Shown here: in pieces, positions 11,202 to 22,200 of the stretch
How positions within the stretch are numbered: the first letter of the stretch is position 1
How the letters are laid out: every line of letters starts with the position of its first letter
Assembly: GCF_001680005.1 (NCBI RefSeq)
Contig: NC_033566.1
Coordinates: 2,108,001 to 2,172,000 of the forward strand
Source of the DNA: Plasmodium coatneyi
Taxonomy: Eukaryota; Apicomplexa; Aconoidasida; Haemosporida; Plasmodiidae
Reading direction: 5' to 3'
Length of the DNA stretch: 64,000 nucleotides
Made by a program: the position numbers and the translations under genes
The notes under the pieces: model-generated
What the model saw: the letters and a program-made list of their open reading frames with translations, nothing else
What the model was told of the DNA's origin: nothing
Database searches by the model: none

Positions 11202-11649
11202 ATGAACTGCGTACGGACCATACTTTGTAAAGGCCGCCAGGCGGTCAAGGGTAAAAGCACACCCTTCCTCATGAACAGCAGTTTTAACCTTCTTGGAAGG
11301 AGGAACATTAACATGGGCATGAGAAAACTGAGCAAGGATGGCCCGAATGAAGAAGTAAACTACACGGCCAACCAACCAAAGGCAGTGCGTGTACCAATAA
11401 TGCGGTTTTTCTATGGCGTCATTGTTCTAATGGCAGTTGTCCCTATATGCCAGACCCTCTACGAGACGAATAAGTATTACGAGGAGGTAAGTAAAATGGG
11501 TATTCCCACTTGGGGGGATCCATACACATATGGCGTAGTATGGCTTTTTCATCACTTCCTTTTGCACACACCGAACACTGTTTTATATGTCTTCCTTGCC
11601 CACACCACCTACGCAGAACAAGCATTTGTACGAAAAGGGACAGAGTTAG
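11202..11649 (+). CDS. Small single-pass membrane protein, probably mitochondrial
   Basis: Two exons, 11202-11486 and 11617-11649, give 105 residues. The donor is GAGGAG|GTAAGT and the acceptor CTACGCAG, phase 0; the short last exon encodes NKHLYEKGQS. The first roughly 40 residues are basic and Ser/Asn-rich with no acidic residue (start MNCVRTILCKGRQ), like a mitochondrial presequence. One hydrophobic helix (FFYGVIVLMAVVPIC) at about residues 67-82 is followed by a charged tail. The size and layout resemble small inner-membrane subunits or assembly factors of respiratory complexes, but I recognise no specific family. The start could be the later Met at residue 24 or 37. Confidence 0.7.
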
Positions 11650-12055
11650 TTAAATCTGAGAGGAGCGGCTTGCCTGTTTCTGCCTTGTGGACAGTCCAAC
11701 CTTCAAGCCTAGGCATTTCTGTACGCCATACGTTCGGTACACCCGACCGGCATTTTTTTTTTTTTTTTTTTTTTTTGGTGACGTCTTTAAATTTATTTGT
11801 ATGTTGTGGTGAATATAAGTGCGAAGTTAACTGTGCAAAGTGACGACACTCAAACGTGGATAACGCGCCCACTGGGGCAAAAAAAAAAAAAAAACAAAAT
11901 GGTGCATGCAACAGTACACCAATGGAGCAGTGTAGCAAACTAAGCGTGCATGCCATAAACGTAAAAAATGGGAGCAATCCTCCTTTAGGGACAACAAAAA
12001 AAGGGGGCATGAAATGGTAATATGCTACAAGCAGGTAGTTGCATCGCCTTCCGCA
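11650..12055. other. Convergent intergenic region
   Basis: About 400 bp between the 3' ends of the small TM gene and SAM50. It contains a T run at 11753-11776 and an A run near 11880-11894. No gene seen. Confidence 0.5.
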
Positions 12056-13480
12056 CTACAACATGCCCCTAAAGTTTAAACCCACCTGGAAGTACTTCGT
12101 CCGATCATTCAAGTGGTGCAAAAGAGGAAAATTAAAAAAAACTTCCAAGGAGACATTCTTCTGTATGTATGTCATGAGTCCGACCCCAGTGGACACCCTG
12201 ATCTCCCTCCTTAGCTGATCAAAGGAGGAAAAAAAATGGTTGCCTAATCGTCCCACCTGTGCATAAAAGAATAAAATAGGCTTGGCATTATGTAGCGTTA
12301 AGATGTATTTACAGAGGAATTGAAAGCTGGTGATGAAATTTGCCCCCAAGTAATTGTAACAAATTCGGTATTCTCCTTTTTTTCTGTCAAACTTGTAACC
12401 CACGTCTGTGTCCCCTATGCTGTTATGTTCGAATCCTCTGAAGGTTAGAGAGCTACCTATGCTTCCACTAAAGTGGAAGGCTCCCAATTGGTAGGGGTTG
12501 GATTTATCAAAGTCGTATTTCATCCCATTGGTAAAACTTACATAGGTTAAAAAATTCTCACGTAGTTTCTTCACGAACATGTAGTGGAAGTGGTTTTTAA
12601 GAAATTTCGCTTCGCAGAAGGGTAGGGAGAGTTCGCTCTCCATTTGGTAGAGGTATCCTGACGTGGGGTAGTTCGTATGTTCCACCAGTTGGGGTGGATT
12701 TACACTTCCTGCATCTGTGTGTCCATCTGGTACGTCATCAAGTGGATGACTCCCCTGGGGAACTGCTCCCTTGAGCCAACCGTAACCAAGTGCATCTCGC
12801 TTATACACATGGCGTAGAGTATGTTTGATATACCTGTCTGGCAATTTTAGCACCCATTCGGAGGGAACATACTTTTGGCTTATTCGTTGAAAAAGTGTGT
12901 TGAAATTTACGTCCCAAATGAGTGTGTGTCTTTCTCCCACGAGGAACGACTTAAGGGAGTTGCTTTTTACCAAGTAGGACCCATGTTGGGTGTTACTTAC
13001 GCTGCTGAGGTTTCCCTCAAAAATTAGGTTAAAATTAGCTAGCTTTGTCACTTGCGGAAAAACAAAACGGAGACCAAAATTGTTTGTGTATAGACTACTT
13101 ATGTTAGCTTTCAGCTGAAAGCTGTTGATCGTTCTGAGGACATACGGCACGTTCATCTCCAACTCGGCCGTTACTTCTCCTCTGTTGTTTACATTCGTCC
13201 CTATGACGTAGTTGTTGCGTTGCTCATTCAGTGTGTACTTCACCTGCACGTCTGTGCCTGTTAAACTTTTTAGGTTAATTAACGGAGCACCAGCGAAGAT
13301 GTTTAACCGATGGATTTTTTCGTTGCACTTATTTATATGAAAGAAGAGGTCTTCCACGGTGGCGCTTTTTTTTATATCTTCGAAGAGGAAGTTCAGCTTT
13401 TCTCCTTTTACCTTCTTCAGCCCCTCCACGTTGACTTGCACGCTCGTGAGCTTCTGCGCTAGGGGCGGGTTGTCCTCCAT
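12056..13480 (-). CDS. SAM50: SAM50 / Omp85-family outer-membrane assembly protein
   Basis: A single exon encodes 474 residues from the ATG at 13480 (MEDNPPLAQK). The reading fits the mitochondrial sorting and assembly machinery core that inserts beta-barrel proteins. An N-terminal POTRA-like part (residues 10-75: VQVNVEGLKKVKGEKLNFL, then SATVEDLFFHINKCNEKI) is followed by a long stretch of alternating short strands and turns to an aromatic-rich end (FNFPLLHH, FQVGLNFRG), typical of a D15/Omp85 barrel. An upstream in-frame stretch exists, but MEDNPP is the first ATG in a sensible context. Position agrees with the P. falciparum SAM50 locus as I recall it. The barrel is divergent, so the call rests on architecture and synteny. 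Confidence 0.8.
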   Translation of the reverse strand: MEDNPPLAQKLTSVQVNVEGLKKVKGEKLNFLFEDIKKSATVEDLFFHINKCNEKIHRLNIFAGAPLINLKSLTGTDVQVKYTLNEQRNNYVIGTNVNNRGEVTAELEMNVPYVLRTINSFQLKANISSLYTNNFGLRFVFPQVTKLANFNLIFEGNLSSVSNTQHGSYLVKSNSLKSFLVGERHTLIWDVNFNTLFQRISQKYVPSEWVLKLPDRYIKHTLRHVYKRDALGYGWLKGAVPQGSHPLDDVPDGHTDAGSVNPPQLVEHTNYPTSGYLYQMESELSLPFCEAKFLKNHFHYMFVKKLRENFLTYVSFTNGMKYDFDKSNPYQLGAFHFSGSIGSSLTFRGFEHNSIGDTDVGYKFDRKKGEYRICYNYLGANFITSFQFLCKYILTLHNAKPILFFYAQVGRLGNHFFSSFDQLRREIRVSTGVGLMTYIQKNVSLEVFFNFPLLHHLNDRTKYFQVGLNFRGML

Positions 13481-13910
13481 TTTGGCAACATAGGTAGAAA
13501 CGCACGGACACACGTGAGGGGGGAGCTGGCATTATAAGGGTTCGCTTACCCATGCGGCGCAATTGTTGGGGTCCCACGTAAAGCAGAGTACTGTTCTAAC
13601 CCACACCCCGGTGGGGCATCCCGGCACAGTAAGCCTATACAGCGGTGTGACGCCCCTTCGACTACTCCACCATGGAGGATGGAAAACGCGGATCCAGATG
13701 GGGCAAAATTTCGTTTTCCTTCATTTGGCTAGCGGATAGCCCACTGGTTGCGATGCATTCTACAAGTTGTGCTTCATTTTTTTTTTTTTTTTTTTTTGAA
13801 GGTGTGACCTTCACCGTTTAGTTGCGCACCACAGGGTGAGCATTCCCCTCACTGGGGAGTTCACAAAGGGTGCGAAATTAACATGCCTTCCCCAAATGGA
13901 AAACAAAATT

Positions 13911-13943
<33 letters not shown>

Positions 13944-14032
13944 AAGCACAAATGGGGTTGGCGGACGGAAACAACGAATTGGGGGAAAATGACCCCTGAG
14001 CAAACCACATCACATGGTATAATAGTTGTAAT
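13481..14032. other. Intergenic region upstream of SAM50
   Basis: About 550 bp with a T run at 13779-13797 and an A run near 13913-13940. Expected to hold the SAM50 promoter. No gene seen. Confidence 0.5.
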
Positions 14033-17000
14033 CTACCATGAGCTGGTGCCTCCGCGCAAGATTAGCACATCGACGGAGTACATGTAAACGCCGAACGAGG
14101 ACAAGAGTGTGCAGTTGGCGCCGCAGCCCTTCCGCTTCAGCAGCGAAGCGACTGTCTGGTAGATGCTCATTTCGCCTTCTGAGATGGAGGGGAGCTCACA
14201 ATGTTCCGCAATCGGTCGATCACTGGACGGCCCACTCGACAACCAAGTCAGATCCATTTGATTGTTACCCCCACCGCAGTAGTTGGTAAACTTCCTCCTG
14301 TTACTGACCGAGTTGTAAACCGATGTGTATCTTTCAAAGGGGGCGAGCGGGCTGAACTTTAAAAAGAAGTACACATATTGTAGTAGCCTCAGTGGGTAGC
14401 TAGCCAAGTTGGTCACTTCCTCCTGGGGTGAGTAGGAAAACGGGTTCAAAGAACCCAAATGGAATAGCATCAAGATGGTTGTGTTTATCTGTCGGATGCT
14501 GGCCGAGTCGATCTTCCTCTTAACAACATCTGTTACGTCGCTACAGTTTTGGCTATCACATATGTGAACGTTTTGGTTCACGCATTCGTTTTTAGATGTG
14601 CCTTCGTAGAGTAGTTCGCGAAGTGACCGCCGCAGGTTCAGCCGTTCAACCATAAACCGAAGGGAGAACAGTAGCAGGTAGGAAACAATTTTGGCGTATC
14701 TTCCACTTGGCAAGCTCAGGTGTGTGTTTATAAAGGCCAGCGTGTTCATGAGGATGCAGGCCGTCTGTGTGTTGAGCTTGCGTCCACTTAGCAGAGGGGT
14801 GACACTGGGATCATGGGCCTCTCCGATGTGTATTATGTTTTGGTCCGGTTCGCTTCGGTAGGGGGATCCATTTTGGGATTTACTTTTAGATGCACCCCCG
14901 TTTGTACATTGCACCCCCGCGTAGATGCCCTCCAAGTAGGCACACATAACGTAGGCGCTGTCCCTATAGTTGGGGTCGTTCTTTATGAGGCTTCTCACAA
15001 TATAAACTGCGTTGACTACGTCCTCCGTTTGGAGTTGCGTGCGAAGGGTTAACATCTTGTTGAGGCGGTCCCCCTGTTGTCCTTTCGCATCAACCCCGTT
15101 TATTTTCCCCGTTTTTAGGTGCACCATTTTGAAGCTGTTCGATAGGAGCGTTTTTATGTCCCTATCGGGGGTGAGACCGAACTTGCTCACGTAAAGCAGG
15201 TACATGGTAAGGGACCTTGAATCCATTTTAAGGATTTTTTTTTTTATGTTTTTCACGCATTGTTCGTATATTTGCCTGGAATGTGTATCCAACTTACTCA
15301 TGGTGGCCAGGATGCAGCAGGTGTGCTTGGCGCTCAGGTTGTCGATGATGTTCTTCCGGTTCTGGATGCGTGCGTGGTGCTGCCGGGGGGAGCAGTTCAG
15401 TATATCGTTAATGTTGCCCGTGTTGCCCATGTTGGCGTTTTCTTCCTTGGGATGATCCCCCTGTGCACCAAGGACCCCCCTATTGTCAACCCCCCCCTTC
15501 AGCATATTCATCATCACATGAATTATTTCCCCAAAGTGGTTGGTGGGATCCCCCACATGATGATCTGTCCTCCTGTTCCGCTCAATCAGTGAGAACGTCG
15601 CCATGCTGGTAAACATATTTATGAACTCCACATACTTCAAATTCTTGTCTGCCAAATGTTTCTTCGCATGCAGTTGGATCAGTTTGTATATCTCGTCGTC
15701 GACGTAGCCGAACCGGGCATACGCACTCGTAATGTTCAGGAAGTCTAATTTATTCATTTCTTTTTTTTTTTTTAGAATGAGATGAGAAAAGAGTGCAAAG
15801 AGGTTGGCGTCGGCGTGGTTTAGCTTGCTCAGATTGTTCAGTATGTTCGTCAGGTGTTTCATGAGGAAGCCCTCCAGGAAGGCGCTGCGTCTGAGGTCTG
15901 ACAAGCAAACCGGTTCGGCACCCTTCTCCTTGCTTAATGCACGTTTGGTGCGGGCGAATTCCCTCCGCAGGCGTCCCTTCACAAGCTGCAAAATGAAGCG
16001 TGTCTTCTCCGTGCAGAGGTAATTATACGACTTAGTAACTATGGTGATGACGTTGGAGGTACACTGGTTGGACAAGCCGTTTATTACTTCCCTCCTGGCC
16101 AGTCTCCCCAAAGCAGCATCGAACAATTTTAAATTGACAATCTCGATGTTTACAAAGCTGTTCAGGATAATAACAAGTGCCTTCACATTTATGCTCTCGA
16201 TGTTGGCACACACGTACTCTGCGATGGTGTCATAGAGCACCCTGTCTCGGTACGCGAAGGAAGAATAGGAGTGCGTTATGCTGCTCACGAAGATGTCGGA
16301 GCATTTGTTCTTCTCCTGCTTGAGTTTTAGAATGACAACTATTTTGAGCATATCTAGCAGGGCCTTGTTCTTCACACACGACTTTGTGCATGCATTTAGA
16401 ATTAGTGCGATGCTCTGCTCGCTTATGTGGTTAACCTTTTTTACGCTGCTTATTAGCTTTTCGATGAGAGCGCTGGCCGTTTGATTGGCTTGGTTACCAC
16501 TTATAGGGTTACTTCCCACTTGACTGGCTTCTTCCCCCCCCGTTTGGTTTCCCCCGGTTTGGTTTCCCCTCGTCAGCATTACCCGAATGAGAACGCTGAT
16601 GTCCCTCTCCGTGAGGTTCTTACTCATGCGGTCGTAGTTTTGGTAAACGTTCTGGAGCGCCTGCCCCATGGGGTCACAAGAACCCGCGTGAGTGCTACCA
16701 GGAGGGGCCACGCCGAACGTGCCAACCGCCTTAATCGTGTTGACCACATGTCGATTCATTTCAAATTCTCTGATTATTTTCTCTGACGCGACTTTTAATA
16801 TTTCTTCGTTCCTCACGTTGACTTTTGCCAGTGCGTTCAGCACAAGGCACAGCTCTTCCATGTTGAAGTGGTACAGCAGTTTGTCTGCCCTGTGGAGTTC
16901 ACCATTGGGGCGGTTGCTTCGTCGGGTTCCCCCATTTGGGTTAAGTGCATTCACGTTGAGCGGATCCCCTTTTTGTGGTGAATTGCCCCCCCCCGGTGTA

Positions 17001-17317
17001 GAAGTCGTTGCGTTGTAGCCCCCATCGGGAGGGTTGGCAACAGTTCGTTCGTTAACTTCGTTGATGATGCCCCCTGTTTGCCGCCCCCGCAGGAACTTGA
17101 ACTTGCCCACCACCCGAACATCCGTAGTGGTGATTATCCGACAGACGTTGTCCCAAAAGGCTTTGTCCTCAAAGTGTACCTTCGACAGCTTATTCAGGCA
17201 AAGGGATATTTCTTGTGTATCCAACAGGTGCATGTTCTGGATTAACTTCTTGCTCAGATGCACCACGTCAGCTCTGTCCTGGCACTTACTAACTCCTTTT
17301 AGGAAATACGAAAACAT
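14033..17317 (-). CDS. Large helical-repeat protein, possibly HPR-type organellar RNA-binding
   Basis: A single-exon frame of 1,094 residues. I do not recognise a named orthologue. Along its length are degenerate units of about 35-40 residues that look like paired helices with an LxxLxxLxK pattern: ISLCLNKLSKVHFED, LCLVLNALAKVNVRNEE, IALILNACTKSCVKNKA, LVIILNSFVNIEIVN, LTNILNNLSKLNHAD, FLNITSAYARFGYVDDE, CCILATMSKLDTHSR and CILMNTLAFINTHLS. This matches what is known of heptatricopeptide/RAP-family proteins that bind organellar RNA in Plasmodium. I see no clear C-terminal RAP domain. Low-complexity Gly/Asn inserts at about residues 78-135 and 250-275 separate the units. The inference is mitochondrial or plastid RNA work; only the repeat pattern is directly visible. 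Confidence 0.8.
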   Translation of the reverse strand: MFSYFLKGVSKCQDRADVVHLSKKLIQNMHLLDTQEISLCLNKLSKVHFEDKAFWDNVCRIITTTDVRVVGKFKFLRGRQTGGIINEVNERTVANPPDGGYNATTSTPGGGNSPQKGDPLNVNALNPNGGTRRSNRPNGELHRADKLLYHFNMEELCLVLNALAKVNVRNEEILKVASEKIIREFEMNRHVVNTIKAVGTFGVAPPGSTHAGSCDPMGQALQNVYQNYDRMSKNLTERDISVLIRVMLTRGNQTGGNQTGGEEASQVGSNPISGNQANQTASALIEKLISSVKKVNHISEQSIALILNACTKSCVKNKALLDMLKIVVILKLKQEKNKCSDIFVSSITHSYSSFAYRDRVLYDTIAEYVCANIESINVKALVIILNSFVNIEIVNLKLFDAALGRLARREVINGLSNQCTSNVITIVTKSYNYLCTEKTRFILQLVKGRLRREFARTKRALSKEKGAEPVCLSDLRRSAFLEGFLMKHLTNILNNLSKLNHADANLFALFSHLILKKKKEMNKLDFLNITSAYARFGYVDDEIYKLIQLHAKKHLADKNLKYVEFINMFTSMATFSLIERNRRTDHHVGDPTNHFGEIIHVMMNMLKGGVDNRGVLGAQGDHPKEENANMGNTGNINDILNCSPRQHHARIQNRKNIIDNLSAKHTCCILATMSKLDTHSRQIYEQCVKNIKKKILKMDSRSLTMYLLYVSKFGLTPDRDIKTLLSNSFKMVHLKTGKINGVDAKGQQGDRLNKMLTLRTQLQTEDVVNAVYIVRSLIKNDPNYRDSAYVMCAYLEGIYAGVQCTNGGASKSKSQNGSPYRSEPDQNIIHIGEAHDPSVTPLLSGRKLNTQTACILMNTLAFINTHLSLPSGRYAKIVSYLLLFSLRFMVERLNLRRSLRELLYEGTSKNECVNQNVHICDSQNCSDVTDVVKRKIDSASIRQINTTILMLFHLGSLNPFSYSPQEEVTNLASYPLRLLQYVYFFLKFSPLAPFERYTSVYNSVSNRRKFTNYCGGGNNQMDLTWLSSGPSSDRPIAEHCELPSISEGEMSIYQTVASLLKRKGCGANCTLLSSFGVYMYSVDVLILRGGTSSW

Positions 17318-17913
17318 GGTTTCAGAGCCTTCTGACCAGGTCGCTTTTCCTTAAACGAATCACCTGTTATAGCTCCCTGCTGACTTGGCACTTTTTTTTT
17401 CACATGGTTATTTTCCCCCTTTGTTACGCTCACCCTATAGTGTTTCTTTCGCAAATTCGATTGCCTTTTCTCCATACACAACATCTGTAGGCTGGCCACG
17501 CATTGCACCCGAGATGATTACCCCTTCACCGGCGCAAGCAGTGGGAATGGAAGTGACATTGCCGTTTATAATTTGCAGTCGGGGTGTTCTTCGCTGATCC
17601 GCACAGTTTAGCGGAGAGGCATTTTGTTGCATTTTACTGTGTCACTTTTATTTGTGTTGTATTGTGTTGCGTTGTGCTGTGTTTTTTTTTTTTTTTTTTT
17701 TTTCCTCATTGAGGTGTTCCCAAGGAGAGAGCACACCCTAAGTGAATGCCAACAGGCACCATCCGATGGGGTCCCCTCGATAGGGCTCGAATAAGGTGTC
17801 ATTACACTACGGGTAGGACTCACATGGGTATCCATTACCACACATGACCGTACCACCTAGTAACCTTCTCAAAGATAGCAGTGCCACGGAGGGGTGCCAA
17901 CCCGTGCAAGCCC
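17318..17913. other. Divergent promoter region
   Basis: About 600 bp between a minus-strand and a plus-strand start. It contains TTGTGT/GTTGTG short repeats at about 17652-17680 followed by a T run near 17682-17703. No gene seen. Confidence 0.5.
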
Positions 17914-19044
17914 ATGGCGAACAGCAAATGCTTCGGGTTCTGTCTGCGTGGCATCCACTTTAGGAGCGCCCGTGAGTGGAAGCAGTTCATGAACCCAAAA
18001 GTGTAGGTGACAGAGGGAGGGTGCGGCAGGGACGCAGTCCCGAAGGAGGGTCCACCCAATAACATGCACCACCATGCAATACTACACATCACCATTTAAT
18101 ACCATGCACCACCTACAGCGACGGGACGAGGATAAAGAAGATCCGCAACGTCAGCGAGAATGACATGCTGCACAAGCACCGGGTCCACAAGTACCCCTAT
18201 TTTAAGATGAAGAAAATTGGCCAATACAAAAAGGTCCAAATGAGTGACAGCCACCTCTTCTGTCGAGACGTCGAAGTGGTGTATGACCACCGGTATGCGG
18301 ACACGTTTGTAAAGCTGAAGGACATCATTTCAGCCAACCTGGAAGGTAACTCCTTTCCTACACACACCATTTATCAACTTATCATTCTGTCACTGTGTCA
18401 TTAATCAGGGGGAGAGAAGGAACTCCACAAGGGGACCCTTCCCCCATTGAGTGGGTGTGTATTTCCAACGCGGACAGGTGAAAATACCCTTACCAAATTG
18501 TTTGCCTATGTTTGTGCCTGTTCATTTCGCTGCACCCCCACTCAGGAATAACCATCCGGGAGAGATGCACCGACGACGCATCCTTCGAAGTTTACGACTG
18601 CCTACGTAACATAACCCTGATTAAAAAAAAAAACCAAGGTTAGCCAAACGCAATGTAATGCAATGAAACGTGTGACGGTTTTTCCCTGTATGAAATATTA
18701 AAAGTTAATAGGTCAATAGGGTGAGGGGACAGACGAGACGCATCTTGTGGAAGGCGCAACTCCCTGTCGAGGAAGAACCCTACTGACCAACAAACCGATA
18801 AGCAGTTTTACCAATCGAAAAAATAAAAAAATAACACATGAATGTGATTAACACGTTGTGAGATGCACACCCGTGGAGGGTTGAAGATGGATCATCACCT
18901 GCCCATGGATCCCTCTCCACCTAATCAGTGCGACTTCCCACGTGGAAGTAAAAATCGGTTCTTCCCCCTGTTGCCCTTTTTGTAGAGTTAGAAGCTGAAG
19001 GGCTGTTTCGCGAGATGGTGCAGAAGATGCAGCAAGACGTATAA
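17914..19044 (+). CDS. Conserved small basic protein, four exons
   Basis: Assembled by hand from exons 17914-18002, 18119-18345, 18546-18638 and 18986-19044, with phases kept, to give 155 residues ending MVQKMQQDV. The start is MANSKCFGFCLRGIHFRS; the body is basic (DGTRIKKIRN, KMKKIGQYKKVQ) and the tail is helical and charged. All introns have GT...AG ends. No long single ORF exposes it. I do not recognise the family. Its size, basic charge and Cys/Arg-rich start would fit an organellar ribosomal or assembly protein, but that is a guess. The internal junctions are well supported by phase; the first donor (GT|GTAGGT) is the least typical. Confidence 0.65.
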
Positions 19045-19233
19045 TTCTGAAGGGGGAGAAGCGACTTGCACCATACAACCAACTTCCCCACACACCTTAC
19101 CCTCTACTTCTACCCTTTTGAGTACAATTTTGTATGTGCTCTTTTGCGATGCGCTTCTATGGGGGGCCATCCATTTTGACCGGGTGCTTTTCCCCTTTTT
19201 TTCATATCACGTTAATTCCAGTTTGATTGTGCT

Positions 19234-22200
19234 TTACTTTTTTTTTGCTGCCACTTTGGTCAACTTCAACTGCGATTTCGACTTCACCTTCGAGCGCGAC
19301 TTCAACTTGGTAATGACCCTTTTGACCTTTTGATCCCGTTTTTTCATTTTCCGCATCTTAATTAGATGCGCTTTCTGCTTCATTTCGTCGATTTTTTTCA
19401 GCGTCCTTCTTCTGAAGGCCAACCACTTCTCCTCGCTTTTGGAAAGCTTCTTCTTTCGAATCCTCTTCCGGTAGGGGACAAAGACGTCGCTGTGATTTGT
19501 TTTGCCCGTCTGGTTGGTTTGCCTCTCTTTGGTCGTCTCACGGGTTCTATCCCCCCGGTCCTTCCTACTCCTCATGTAAAGCATAATATTATCTTCCCCG
19601 TTAACAATCGTGTGGAAGAGCTTCTTCAGCGCCAGCGCCTTTGGAGTGTTCTCGGTAAAGTGGTAGATTGTCACGTCGCAGTGGGTGCTTTGCTGGCTGT
19701 CTTGGTCGGTGTTGCTTCCGTGACCACCACGTGCGTCACCCTTGCCAACTTGGTTGCCACTTCTTTCACCGTTGATCTTGTCACCCCGTTCGGATAATCC
19801 ACTGCACAGCTTTCGCAGGTCCAGCGTGCTCGCTAGCTCGTTCATCAGAATGAAACACACGCTACGGAAGTTACCCCCCTTCTCCACGTACCTCTTTATA
19901 TTCTTTACGGTACTAATAATCTGTTCATATTCAACTCCCTCCATTGTGCACTTCATTCGAATCATGTTCCTTTCTTCTTCATCTTCACACACGATCACCT
20001 TCTTTTTGTTTCTATCCTCCTCCTTCAGTATAACCATTAGAAGGTCTATTTTCTCTTCAAAGTTTTTTGGGAACAGATTTTCAAACTTGTGTTTGCTCTT
20101 GGTACTCCCCCGTGTGCGGAGCTCCATCCGGAGCTTCTCCGATGGGCTCTTCTTGTCTTTGTTGATTTTTTCCTTCTTCCCTCGAGGGGACTCCTCCTCG
20201 TCCGCCAAGTCGCCACCGAAGTTGTCTCCTTCCAAAACGTCTTCCTCCACCACGTCTACTTCACTTTCCTCCTCCACATCTACCTCACTTTCCTCTTGCT
20301 CCTCCTCTTCATCATCATACGCTTCATCATATGCTTCTTCGTCTTCCTCCTCATCAGCAGCACTTTCCTCCTCGTCCAATTCTTCTTCAATGTCCTCCTC
20401 AGGATATACTTGCTCCTTTACTTCTTCTTCGGATTCTTCATAGTCTTCTTCTTCTTCCGTTTCTCCTTCTTCTCCATCATGCCCTACCATCGACTCCTCC
20501 TGAGGGTGTACTTCCTCCTTCACTTCCCCTTCTACTTCTTCGTCATTTTCTTCTTCACTGCCAGTTTCGTCGTCATAATCGACGTCCTCCTCATATTCGT
20601 CATAGTTTTCCCCCACCCCCCCCGGGAACGCACCCACGACGGGCTGCCCCTCCTGCGGGAAATTCGACAAAGAATTCTCCCTCTCCACAATAAAATCATT
20701 CATCTCAAAAATGACCGAATCTTGTTTTTGCGTCACGTCGAAGTATTTGAGGACGTCCTGGTCTAATCTGGACAGTCCATCTGGGTCCGTCTCGCTGTTT
20801 TTCTCTCCACCATCTTTCTCCTCTGTTACATTCTCTTCCGTTTTTTTTTTCATTTCTAGTGCTTTCCTGTATGTTACGTATTTTTTCAAATTTGACAAGG
20901 AGAAATCGGACAAGTCGACTTTTTTATCGGCGTGTTCTGTTTCTTCTCCTTTGCTATCCCTACTACTTCGTATGTCCCTCACTATAACGTCATCGTCAGT
21001 GTTGTCACTGGTGTCACTCATTTTAGGAGTTTCTTGCGGTGTGTTGCTGCCGTTATAGCAGTGTTCCTTGGTGTCTCCTTGGGGGAGACCGTTATCCTTA
21101 CGCTGCTTCAAACGGATCATCACATTCACGTCATGCGAATCGAGCAGCTTGTTCATGCGCTTCACTACGTTCGCACAATTATTCACATTCACGGTACCGT
21201 CGGTACACCACTTTTTTATTACCTCCTGTAGGCGCTCTTCCTCCACTTCGTGCAGGTCCATGCGGATTAGATTTTCATCGACTAGGTAGCCATTTTTTTT
21301 TTTTTTTTTTTTTTTCGATTGCCTGTTTGAATCTCCCTTATGGAGAAATACATTTCTGTCCAGAATTTCGCAAATGACGTTTTTCAACTGCTCCTCGCTG
21401 ATCTTCCCCCTTTTCTGTTCCTTCTCCTTGGAGGTGTACTTTTTGAGGAGTGCCTCATAGTTCTGCTCTAACTTACGCAGATGCTCGTGCTTGATTTGTG
21501 TTTCCCCCCTGGGGGCACTGTCACCTTCGCTTGACGGAGCAAAGATGCGTGTAGCCATTTCCCCTCTGCAGCTTTCCCTGTCCAAGAACTCCGACTGCAG
21601 AATGGTTAAGTAGTCCAAGTCTAGCAAGCCATCCCTCATACAATTGATGAAAATCTCCTTTACCTGCTCCACCGTGTATTCCTTCAGGCGTCTCAAGGAG
21701 CACAGGTAATTGGGGTCCTTGTATTTCATCAGCCTAATTACGTATATCATAAAATTGGTGTCCAGATTTAGGTCCTCCGAAGTGTAGTTTTGCCACTTGT
21801 CTGTTAAATTGGACCTCTTCAGGTAGGTGACAATTTCTTCCCTTTTGCTTCTTTTTCCAATGCAACAGAAGAGCCCGCTCACCGAATCGACCAACCGGGT
21901 GAAGAACAGGCAGAAGGACTTGTACTTCTCGTCTTTCTGCAACAGCTTGCTGATTTTTGTCTTCCCCTTCTTTGCGCTCCCCTTGAGGATCTGCTCGGCG
22001 TTTTCATCCACCCCTACCTGCTCATCTGTAACATCGCCTCTGACATCACCCCCCTTGTCATCCCCCTTGTCAGCATCCTGGTCACTGTCCACGTTGCACT
22101 TATCGTCACCCCGTTCCTCACCCTCCACGTTGCACTTATCGTTAAAGGTGAAAAAGCTCAGCAGGTTCACCACTTCGCTGACATACACAGAAACGTCCAA

